Assembly (NCBI GenBank): GCA_021648745.1
Contig: JAKISE010000022.1
Location: 1-39,630, forward strand
DNA length: 39,630 nucleotides
Direction: 5' to 3'
From: Cyclobacteriaceae bacterium
GTDB taxonomy: Bacteria > Bacteroidota > Bacteroidia > Cytophagales > Cyclobacteriaceae
The notes under the pieces are model-generated. The model was given only the letters and a program-made list of their open reading frames with translations, was not told the origin of the DNA and made no database searches. Position numbers and translations under genes: made by a program. This document shows, in pieces, positions 32,684-39,479 of the stretch. Position 1 is the stretch's first letter; every line of letters starts with the position of its first letter.

Positions 32684-33904
32684 TTATTGTTCAAATTTCA
32701 TATTCAGCCCAGGTTTGATACCGTGCGCAATGGCAGAGTTATCGAATATGGCAAAGCCGAAGGGCAATTCTGCGGCTGGGTCAAATACTACATCCCAAGG
32801 ATCACCCGTATTTAACTTACGGCTAACCTCAGCAATCCAACCAGTACCAGTATAAACTACTTTTACATCAATGTCGGCACGATCCCCTAAGAAATCTCTT
32901 GTTAAAATACTTGGAAAACGCTTATTACCTGTTGACTGTGCATAACCAGCATCACCTGTAGGGTCAATTGTTCCTCCATCATAAGTAAGTACACCATTAG
33001 CATCAACAGCTGTAACTAGCTTAGCTGTACTTCCAAGATCAGCTTCAGGTATCCAGTAGTAGTCTGTGCCACCTGGAACAACATACTTTGGTACACTAAC
33101 ATCAGTAACTCCATTATAAAGTGTTTGCTTATTATTAGAATACCCAGACCTTGAACCATTGCCTGAGTCAGGATCGCCACCCCTGCCATTAGATGATGAA
33201 GTATTTGGAGGTTCTACGTACTTAATTCTTTGATCATCAATTTTGTCGTTATGGCTACTTCTTACACGTTTCCAGTGCCACATATCAACTTTTTGATCAG
33301 GATTTTTAAGGTAGTGCCTAGTGTGCTTGTCCTTCGCGCTATTTATAACTCCACCAGAGCTATGGCAAGCTGCATAGCAGGTTGAAGCGCTAAAACCATC
33401 AACTTCACCTATCGGAAACAGGAAGGCAAACTTATCTTCGTAAAACTTATCGTTGGTAGCATTGGCATATTTATGCTCACCTTTCCAGAGTTTAGTGTCA
33501 GGGTCGAAATACCAGGATTGGCGGTCTTTACTATCCGTAGCATCGTCCCACTCTATTAAGAAGTAGATATTATTATCAAAATAGCCACTTCTCATAGTGA
33601 AATTATTTATTTCACCTTCGTAAGCTTCAAAAATATCTAAGCTTTCTTCACCAATGCCATCCTCATTATAATAGGTGTTTCTAGCACCTAAATTTGCTGG
33701 AACAGCCGTGGAACTCACAAGTTTTTGAGCTGTATTCCACATATCATCAACAGTGCCATCTAATGTTGGTGCTGTTGTAAACTTTTTCACAAGTAGTTCT
33801 GAACTACTTTCTCCCGGGTCAACTGGAGGGTCTTCGTTGTTGTTGTTACACGCCATTGCAAAAATTGCAACAAGAGCTAATGTATAATAAATTTGCTTTT
33901 TCAT
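32684..33904 (-). CDS. Ethylbenzene-dehydrogenase-like heme lipoprotein (EB_dh domain)
   Basis: A 406-residue lipoprotein (lipobox AMAC, Cys19; Asn/Asp/Pro-rich linker to about 35). The body fits the EB_dh beta-sandwich family: TAPTLDGTVDDMWNTAQKLV, SGYFDNNIYFLIEWDDATDS, and late VVYTGTGWIAEVSRKLNTGD with PFGFAIFDNSAIAHG. Inserted is CYAACHSSG, a C-x3-C-H that probably binds heme c with unusual spacing, followed by the usual DMWHWKRV. The family includes the heme b subunit of ethylbenzene and DMSO dehydrogenases. First gene of the operon, next to the predicted promoter and CRP-type site. It likely receives or donates electrons outside the inner membrane. Confidence 0.85.
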   Translation of the reverse strand: MKKQIYYTLALVAIFAMACNNNNEDPPVDPGESSSELLVKKFTTAPTLDGTVDDMWNTAQKLVSSTAVPANLGARNTYYNEDGIGEESLDIFEAYEGEINNFTMRSGYFDNNIYFLIEWDDATDSKDRQSWYFDPDTKLWKGEHKYANATNDKFYEDKFAFLFPIGEVDGFSASTCYAACHSSGGVINSAKDKHTRHYLKNPDQKVDMWHWKRVRSSHNDKIDDQRIKYVEPPNTSSSNGRGGDPDSGNGSRSGYSNNKQTLYNGVTDVSVPKYVVPGGTDYYWIPEADLGSTAKLVTAVDANGVLTYDGGTIDPTGDAGYAQSTGNKRFPSILTRDFLGDRADIDVKVVYTGTGWIAEVSRKLNTGDPWDVVFDPAAELPFGFAIFDNSAIAHGIKPGLNMKFEQ

Positions 33905-33945
33905 TGTGGTATATTTATATGTGTTAAATTCCTAATTGCCTATAG

Positions 33946-33953
33946 CAAAGCTA
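33946..33953 (-). promoter_or_regulatory. Predicted -7 promoter element of the respiratory operon
   Basis: Minus-strand TAGCTTTG matches TAnnTTTG exactly. It predicts a transcription start near 33942 and a leader of about 38 nt before the ATG at 33904. A TTG lies 15 bp upstream, a weak -33 element, as expected for an activator-dependent promoter. Confidence 0.6.
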
Positions 33954-33997
33954 TTAAACCTTACCTATCAATTCTTATGACTACACTCAATCCATAA

Positions 33998-34013
33998 TGT
34001 GATTTTTATCACA
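33998..34013. promoter_or_regulatory. Perfect CRP-type operator between the regulator and respiratory operon
   Basis: TGTGATTTTTATCACA is an exact match to the CRP consensus TGTGA-N6-TCACA. Its centre (34005.5) is about 63 bp before the predicted start of the minus-strand operon and about 42 bp before the predicted start of the plus-strand regulator gene; these correspond to class I and class II activation positions. The adjacent regulator has the S-R-E-x-x-S-R recognition helix that fits TGTGA half-sites. Binding itself is inference. Confidence 0.75.
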
Positions 34014-34036
34014 AACGAATTAGCAATCAAATAAAA

Positions 34037-34044
34037 TAGATTTG
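34037..34044 (+). promoter_or_regulatory. Predicted -7 promoter element of the Crp/Fnr gene
   Basis: TAGATTTG matches TAnnTTTG exactly on the plus strand and predicts a start near 34048, with an 80-nt leader before the ATG at 34128. The CRP-type palindrome would overlap the -33 region. Confidence 0.55.
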
Positions 34045-34127
34045 TAAGATGATGTAACAGGACACCATCGATAAAATAATTCCATTGTAAAATTCCATTT
34101 AAGCACCACTCGCCTTATTTTAGCAGT

Positions 34128-34766
34128 ATGCGAGAATTAATATCAACCCATTTTCCTTTTTTTAAAGAACCTGAATTGGTAGATGCCATTTTAGAGGTGG
34201 GCAAAGAAGTCTTTATTAAAGAAGGAGAACCTATTATTAGAGTAGGCGAGTTTATAAAAAGCACTCCGTTGATTAGTGATGGATTAATAAAAGTAATTCG
34301 ACAAGATGATGAAGGACGAGAAATTTTACTCTACTATTTAGCCGGTGGAGATACTTGTGTAATGACAGTTACTTGTTGTATGCACCAAGAAAAAAGTAAA
34401 ATAAAAGCTATTGCTGAAAAAGATTCACGCATCATTCTTATCCCATTTCATTATATGGATGAATGGATGCGAAGCTATAGAACTTGGAGAAATTTTATCT
34501 TACAAACCTATTCGGCCAGGTTCGAAGAAATGCTAACTACCTTAGATCAAACAGCTTTCCAAAGCTTAGACACTCGCCTCATTAAATACCTTAATGACAA
34601 AAAACTAGTACTAGAAACCGATGAATTTAAAATAACCCATCAACAAATTGCCTCAGAGCTTAACTCCTCTAGAGAAGCTATTAGCCGTTTATTAAAAAAA
34701 CTAGAAGGCCTTAATGTAATAAAACTTGGGCGCAATAAAATACAGATACTAAAGGAACTAAAATAA
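34128..34766 (+). CDS. Crp/Fnr-family transcriptional regulator
   Basis: A 212-residue Crp/Fnr protein. Residues 20-115 are the cyclic-nucleotide-binding-type beta roll (EVFIKEGEPIIRVGEFIKST). Residues 160-212 are the winged helix with ITHQQIASELNSSREAISRL. The recognition helix S181-R182-E183...R187 matches the CRP residues that read TGTGA, not the FNR pattern. The roll holds DTCVMTVTCCMHQEKSKIKA with Cys77, Cys83 and Cys84 where cAMP contacts would be, and lacks the R-S-A-T cAMP-binding residues, so a thiol, metal or redox signal is plausible. It is divergent from the respiratory operon, and cotranscribed with the dipeptidase gene (1-nt gap). Confidence 0.9.
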   Translation: MRELISTHFPFFKEPELVDAILEVGKEVFIKEGEPIIRVGEFIKSTPLISDGLIKVIRQDDEGREILLYYLAGGDTCVMTVTCCMHQEKSKIKAIAEKDSRIILIPFHYMDEWMRSYRTWRNFILQTYSARFEEMLTTLDQTAFQSLDTRLIKYLNDKKLVLETDEFKITHQQIASELNSSREAISRLLKKLEGLNVIKLGRNKIQILKELK

Positions 34767-34767
34767 A

Positions 34768-35943
34768 ATGCCAAAATTTTTAAAAAAGACATTTGCACTT
34801 ATTACAATATTATTTTTTCTCTATTTATCAATTACTAAAATAGCGGCTTATGTAGTTGACAAAGACTTTAACAGAGTTACTTTAAAACCTCCTTATACTA
34901 TATCAGAAAAGGCATTAACACTTTATAATAAGTTACCATTTGTAGCAGATTTACACAGCGATGTACTGCTTTGGAATAGAGATATTACCAAAAGGCACAG
35001 CCATGGTCACGAGGATATTCCTCGTATGATTGAAGCCAATATGGCTTTGCAAGCATTTACCATTGTAAGCAAAACGCCCAAAAACATGAATTTTAAAGGC
35101 AACGATGATAAAACGGATAATATAACTACTCTAATGATTGCCACAGGCCGACCACCTGCAACTTGGTTTAGCCTAAAAGAAAGGGCTATACAGCAAAGTA
35201 AAGAATTATATGACTTCAGCTCGGCCTCTCAAGGAAAATTACGTGTTATAACTAACCAACAAGAGCTTGAAATTTACATAGAAGATAGAAAATCTAACAA
35301 AAATCAAACTGCAGGCTATTTAGGGGTGGAAGGCATGCAAGTGCTCGAAGGCGATTTGGCCAATGTTCAAGCAATGTTTAATGCAGGCATTCGTATGATG
35401 GCTCCAACCCATTTTTTTGACAATAAAATTGGCGGTTCAGCCCATGGCATGAAAAAAGGCGGCATAACCCCTTTTGGGAAAGAGGTTATTCAAAAAATGG
35501 AATCGCTTCATATGATTGTTGATTTGGCACATGCCTCTCCTGCCCTAATTGATGATGTACTAAAAATTGCAACTCGCGCTATATTGGTATCCCACACAGG
35601 CGTAAAAGGGACCTGCAATAATGTTCGTAACCTGTCAGATGCTCATATTAAAGGCATAGCCCGTACAGGTGGCCTCATTGGCATTGCTGTTTTTGAGCAA
35701 GCCGTTTGCGGTACCAATGCCGCAGCTACAGCAAAAGCCATTAAATACACCACCGACCTTGTAGGTGTTAAACATGTAGCTATGGGTACCGATTTTGATG
35801 GAGCCATTCCAGCTCATTTTGATGTTACTGGCTTCCCATTAATTGTAGAAGAATTATTAAAACTAGGATATAGTAACGCTGATATTGCAGCCATTATGGG
35901 AGGCAATATTCGAGACTTTATGCTAAAGAATTTGCCAGAGTAA
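34768..35943 (+). CDS. Membrane dipeptidase, peptidase family M19
   Basis: A 391-residue M19 (renal dipeptidase-type) zinc enzyme. An N-terminal membrane helix (FALITILFFLYLSITKIAAY) anchors it. Metal ligands lie in FVADLHSDVLLWNRDI (His63, Asp65), YLGVEGMQVLEG (Glu) and VDLAHASPALIDD and ILVSHTGVKG (His). The C-terminal KHVAMGTDFDGAIPAHF with the Asp of the active site, and IAAIMGGNIRDFM at the end, complete the TIM barrel. It probably cleaves dipeptides in the periplasm. Coupling to a Crp/Fnr regulator is unexplained by function and may be operon convenience. Confidence 0.93.
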   Translation: MPKFLKKTFALITILFFLYLSITKIAAYVVDKDFNRVTLKPPYTISEKALTLYNKLPFVADLHSDVLLWNRDITKRHSHGHEDIPRMIEANMALQAFTIVSKTPKNMNFKGNDDKTDNITTLMIATGRPPATWFSLKERAIQQSKELYDFSSASQGKLRVITNQQELEIYIEDRKSNKNQTAGYLGVEGMQVLEGDLANVQAMFNAGIRMMAPTHFFDNKIGGSAHGMKKGGITPFGKEVIQKMESLHMIVDLAHASPALIDDVLKIATRAILVSHTGVKGTCNNVRNLSDAHIKGIARTGGLIGIAVFEQAVCGTNAAATAKAIKYTTDLVGVKHVAMGTDFDGAIPAHFDVTGFPLIVEELLKLGYSNADIAAIMGGNIRDFMLKNLPE

Positions 35944-36090
35944 GTTCTGCTATAATTCGGGAGTTGGCTCCAAGTAGTGACTATTTGACAACAATCAAGA
36001 ACTATATGTATTTTTAATAATATGTATCGGGCATACCCAATACAGAATTGTTGTGGTTAATTAGAAAAATAAATTCTGAATTCAAGAAGA

Positions 36091-37026
36091 ATGAAACAAA
36101 GCTTAACATATTACATTACTCTTTTTGTTATCAAGCTAAAAGGCATAAAAAAGGATTTTAGTAAAGCTCCGATAGACTTCAAAAAGATCAGAAAAGAAGA
36201 TGTCCATTATCCAAAAGGCAGGTTTTTTAAACAAAATAAAATACGGAATTTTAAAGTTTTAGACTCTTTAATTACTGAAATAGGACTAAATCAAAATTCT
36301 GATAAACTTCTGATATTCATTCACGGAGGTGCCTTTATTTCTGGCCCAGCTCAACATCATTGGGATTCTTTAAAAAAAATCGCCAAACAAACGAATTATA
36401 AAATTTGGATGTGCGATTATCCCAAATCGCCTGAAAATAAAATATCAAAAATATCAGAGAATATAGATTCAATTTATAATGTCGCTTTAAAGAAGTTTCT
36501 ACCAAATAAAATTTCTTTTATTGGAGATTCTGTTGGCGCAACTTTAATAGTGAGCTTAATCCAACGACTGATTGTAAAAGACCGAAAATTACCCGAAAAA
36601 ATTATTCTTATTACTCCTGTTATGGACGCAAGTATGTCTAATCCTGAAATTGAAAAAGTAGATAATATTGACCCAATGCTTTCAAAAATTGGTGTGTTAA
36701 GTGCAAAAAAAATGTGTGCTGAGAATAATGATTTAAAAAACGTTATGATTTCACCTTTATTCGGAAACTTTGATAAATTCCCTCATACAATTCTGTTTCT
36801 TGCAGAAAATGACATTTTTTATCCAGACCAAAAATTAGCAGTCAAAAAAATTATTAACGCTAGAATTAATCTTGAATTAATTGAAGGGGAAAATATGCCT
36901 CATATTTGGCCTTTCCTACCAGTAATGAAAGAAGCAAAGGAATCCTTAAATGAAATTATCGAAATATTAAAATCGAGTGGACAAAGGGGAATCTCACCCC
37001 TAAGCCTCTCACAGAACCGTACTTGA
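36091..37026 (+). CDS. Alpha/beta hydrolase, HSL-type esterase, with intron-encoded tail
   Basis: A 311-residue hormone-sensitive-lipase-like esterase. The oxyanion motif is FIHGGAFISGP (78-85), the nucleophile Ser147 is in FIGDSVGATL, and Asp241 (AENDIFYPDQ) and His271 (NMPHIWPF) complete the triad. The protein is lysine-rich and the gene looks richer in A+T than its neighbours, which suggests a separate origin. From about residue 295 on (SSGQRGISPLSLSQNRT) the frame runs into the antisense 3' end of a group II intron, so those 17 residues and the stop are not original. The 147-bp gap before it holds only a small GGG-CATA-CCC hairpin near 36030. Confidence 0.85.
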   Translation: MKQSLTYYITLFVIKLKGIKKDFSKAPIDFKKIRKEDVHYPKGRFFKQNKIRNFKVLDSLITEIGLNQNSDKLLIFIHGGAFISGPAQHHWDSLKKIAKQTNYKIWMCDYPKSPENKISKISENIDSIYNVALKKFLPNKISFIGDSVGATLIVSLIQRLIVKDRKLPEKIILITPVMDASMSNPEIEKVDNIDPMLSKIGVLSAKKMCAENNDLKNVMISPLFGNFDKFPHTILFLAENDIFYPDQKLAVKKIINARINLELIEGENMPHIWPFLPVMKEAKESLNEIIEILKSSGQRGISPLSLSQNRT

Positions 37027-37765
37027 TGCTCTCACATCATATGCTTATGCCGAAGCTTCAGCATAGGCACTACGGCTCTTCAAGACCCAAACATCGTGTG
37101 TATCCCACGAGGTCTGTTACGATTAATCAAATCATCCTCCGAAGAGTTGTAAGAATCAATCAAATAATGGTCTTGCTAACCCCTTCGCTACGTCTATGTT
37201 TCCATAAACATCTCTTAGATACGTTTCGCTACTACGAGTTAGTCTGCCACTCCTATCGTGTATTGGTACTCTTAGGCTTGCTCATTCGAGGTTATGCCCG
37301 TCTTCCTTTACACCACAATAGAAGTTTCTCCTGTTCCGTGTTTGAGCCGTAAGTAAAGCTCCTGCCCTCTTTATGCCGATTGCCGTACAGACAATAAGTG
37401 AGTTACGCTCTCTGTACTCTATCTCGCAAGACCGCTGTATCCATTGATTTTGACAATACTAAAGTTGTTTACGACACCTCTACAAGGGTTCATTCGCATC
37501 TCATTCAGCTTCTTTACTCCCACCATAGCTAAACTCTGCAAGCTTCACAGCTGACAGGCTAACCCTTGACCTAGTCGCTCAGCACCAACCCGTGAAAGGT
37601 AAGCACCACTAGGCGGTTTGACCAATATGCTCAAACATCTTAGCCGAAAGACCATAACTTTGAAGATGCGGCTCCAAAGTCATTCTTTCATCTCAAACAC
37701 AGTTCTGTTACTTGTTTTCAAAGAACTAATTCTTATCTTGTATCCCCAAGTAACGCAGGACACAC
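36972..37765 (-). mobile_element. ORF-less group II intron (copy 1), domain V interrupted
   Basis: On the minus strand the segment ends in a group II domain V (37014-37078) and a domain VI hairpin (AGGGG-TGAGATT-CCCCT) finishing CACTCGAT at 36972. The proposed 5' end is GTGTG at 37765-37761, matching the GTGYG rule, and is followed by a long-range stem GTTACTTG / CAAGTAAC as expected in domain I. The whole is about 794 nt, the size of a ribozyme without an ORF; no reverse transcriptase frame is present. A 31-nt palindromic insertion sits in domain V (37042-37072). A second copy begins at 39471. Boundaries are inferred. Confidence 0.75.
37014..37078 (-). ncRNA. Group II intron domain V with inserted palindrome
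   Basis: Removing 37042-37072 leaves a perfect 34-nt domain V on the minus strand: it starts GAGCCGTATGATG, has a GAGA tetraloop, and ends AAGTACGGTTC, identical to the copy at 39513-39546. The insertion is a 28-nt imperfect palindrome centred on AAGCTT plus CTA, with TA on both sides. An insertion in the catalytic domain should disable splicing. Confidence 0.8.
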
Positions 37766-37897
37766 AACGGTTACAACAAAGTATAAAAATAATAGCCGAA
37801 ATTGTAGTAAATATGAACATTGTAGTCCGCATTAACATTAGTAGTAAATTGAAAAATTCTACTTCCGAAATCGGCTACTATTCTTATACAAACCGTT
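37763..37897. repeat. attC-like imperfect inverted repeat next to the intron 5' end
   Basis: The left arm (37767-37799) contains AACGGTT, ACAACAAA, then GTATAAAAATAATAGCCGA. The right arm (37871-37895) inverted reads AACGGTT, T, then GTATAAGAATAGTAGCCGA: 19-bp blocks differing at two positions plus a common 7-bp end. The extra ACAACAAA would bulge out. The right end continues as GTTAGAC, which fits the integron core GTTRRRY. The loop is about 70 nt and partly self-pairing. The arrangement is that of a cassette recombination site, but no integrase is in the window. Confidence 0.55.
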
Positions 37898-37932
37898 AGA
37901 CTCAAGCTTGCATTAGTTTAGATTACTGAATT

Positions 37933-38220
37933 ATGAGATACTTTCTTTTCATTTGTGCTGGACTTCTTCTCTTAGGGGTAGTCGAATTGCCTTACGGTTA
38001 TTACACATTGCTTCGACTGGTAGTGACAATTGGTGCAGTTCTGGTAATTTACAATGAATATTCAAAGCATCTTAATCTTTGGGTAATCAGTTTTGGTTTA
38101 ATCGCTCTTCTATTCAATCCTATTTTTCCCATACATCTCAGAGATAAGGTGCTTTGGGCTATAATAGATGTGGTAAGTGCTATTATCTTTGTTTTGAAGG
38201 GAATAAAAACTAAAAGCTGA
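37933..38220 (+). CDS. DUF6804-like small membrane protein
   Basis: A 95-residue protein with three or four membrane helices: MRYFLFICAGLLLLGVVELP, YGYYTLLRLVVTIGAVLVIY, LWVISFGLIALLFNPIFPIH and VLWAIIDVVSAIIFVLKGIK. The L-P-Y-G-Y-Y-T-x-L-R and F-N-P-I-x-P-I-H-L patterns are those I associate with DUF6804. Its stop overlaps the start of the J-protein gene by one base (TGATG), so the two are translated together. It is the first gene after the attC-like repeat. Confidence 0.8.
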   Translation: MRYFLFICAGLLLLGVVELPYGYYTLLRLVVTIGAVLVIYNEYSKHLNLWVISFGLIALLFNPIFPIHLRDKVLWAIIDVVSAIIFVLKGIKTKS

Positions 38221-39479
38221 TGGCGAAAGATTACTACTCCATACTCGGAATCAACAGAGATGCATCCCAAGCCGAAATAAAAGCTGCGTACAGAAAGCTT
38301 GCCCTCAAATTTCACCCAGACAAGAATCCAGGAGATCCCTTTTTCGAACAGATGTTTAGGGAATTAAAAGATGCTTATGAGGCTCTTTCCGATACAAATA
38401 GAAAAAAGCAAAATGATGGACAAAACAAGAGCAAAAAAACAACTAATGACCCTAGAAGAGCCAGTTCCGAACCAAAAGAACCAAGTCCTACTCAACTAGT
38501 AAATAACATTATCTCCAACCTTCGGCAGATGATAAATCAGACTAAGGGAGCTTCAACTGAACAAATAAAAACAGGAGTCATTTCGGACTATTTGAATCAG
38601 ATTTTAGTTGGGGATATCTTAGACTTGTATCAATTCATAACAACTGGTCATAAGAGAGATTTAGTATTCTCAATAATTCCTCTTCTAAGATTCTTTGAAC
38701 AAAACCAAAGAGATAAATATGCGACCCAACTTGTTTTAATTGCAGGATCGGATAATGAATTAATCCAAGAAATTGACAAGGAAATAAAATCTGAATCATC
38801 TAAACAAAAGCTAAAAAACACAACAAGTTTTTTAGTTCGAAATTGGAGATTGGTTGGAATTATAATTTTCATCGCCATAGTTTATTTTTCATCAACTGGA
38901 GATGATAGCTCCAGCAGTTCTCGACCTACGAGAAGAGTCGTTGTTGATGATGAACCAGAAATAAAACAAACTCCCGATTATTATGAATTAGCAAGAGTAA
39001 AAAAACCCAGCAAATGGAAAGGTAATCATCTCAAAACAGGAGATAGTCCATACAATCATTATTTCGGTAAAGGGGTATATAACAAGAATTACGAAAACCG
39101 AGTAAAAATTCATAACGGTCAAGGAACTGATGTTGTAGTCTGCTTAACTCAATATTCCAGTCCCTACCGAACGATTAGGAATGAATATATCCGAGCAGGT
39201 GAATCTTTTGAGATGACAAGCATCCCTAACGGAACTTACTACTTAAAATCATTTTTCGGAAATGACTGGAACCCCGACACACTTTTTATTGGCAAAGTTC
39301 GTGGTTTTTTCGACACCAGAGCTGGATTCAGTAAATCTGACAACTACAGCGATTTACTAAAGATAGAACAAAACAACTATCAATATTCCATTTATGAGAT
39401 AACACTCTACCCTGTGTCAGGAGGTAATATGGAATCAGAATCGATTAATGCAAATGAATTCTTTAATAAAATCGAGTAG
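38220..39479 (+). CDS. Membrane-anchored J-domain protein
   Basis: A 419-residue protein. Residues 1-68 are a J domain (DYYSILGINRDASQAEIKAA, then HPD in FHPDKNPGDPFFE), so it should stimulate an Hsp70. A helical linker region (90-200) leads to one membrane helix (LVGIIIFIAIVYFSSTGDDS, about 212-231), placing the C-terminal beta domain (SPYNHYFGKGVYNKNYENRV, RTIRNEYIRAGESFEMTSIP, SGGNMESESINANEFF) on the far side. Similar J-protein/DUF6804 pairs occur as small mobile-looking units in Bacteroidota, as I recall. The stop codon (TAG) lies within the antisense 3' end of the second intron, but the protein looks complete. Confidence 0.88.
   Translation: MAKDYYSILGINRDASQAEIKAAYRKLALKFHPDKNPGDPFFEQMFRELKDAYEALSDTNRKKQNDGQNKSKKTTNDPRRASSEPKEPSPTQLVNNIISNLRQMINQTKGASTEQIKTGVISDYLNQILVGDILDLYQFITTGHKRDLVFSIIPLLRFFEQNQRDKYATQLVLIAGSDNELIQEIDKEIKSESSKQKLKNTTSFLVRNWRLVGIIIFIAIVYFSSTGDDSSSSSRPTRRVVVDDEPEIKQTPDYYELARVKKPSKWKGNHLKTGDSPYNHYFGKGVYNKNYENRVKIHNGQGTDVVVCLTQYSSPYRTIRNEYIRAGESFEMTSIPNGTYYLKSFFGNDWNPDTLFIGKVRGFFDTRAGFSKSDNYSDLLKIEQNNYQYSIYEITLYPVSGGNMESESINANEFFNKIE

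Noticed and set aside
36000..36070. Left-hand attC-like site before the esterase gene
   Set aside because: Only weak partial pairing (ACAACAAT with ATTGTTGT) and a small GGG-CATA-CCC hairpin; it does not share the blocks of the 37763-37897 repeat.
37763..37897. True class 1-type integron with integrase
   Set aside because: No integrase, attI or Pc promoter is visible in the window and the left core does not match RYYYAAC well; only the cassette-end-like structure is claimed.
37023..37899. Open frames of 109 and 93 residues between the esterase and DUF6804 genes
   Set aside because: They lie antisense inside the group II intron (or across the attC-like repeat) and have no protein-like composition or family motif; the RNA structure explains the sequence better.
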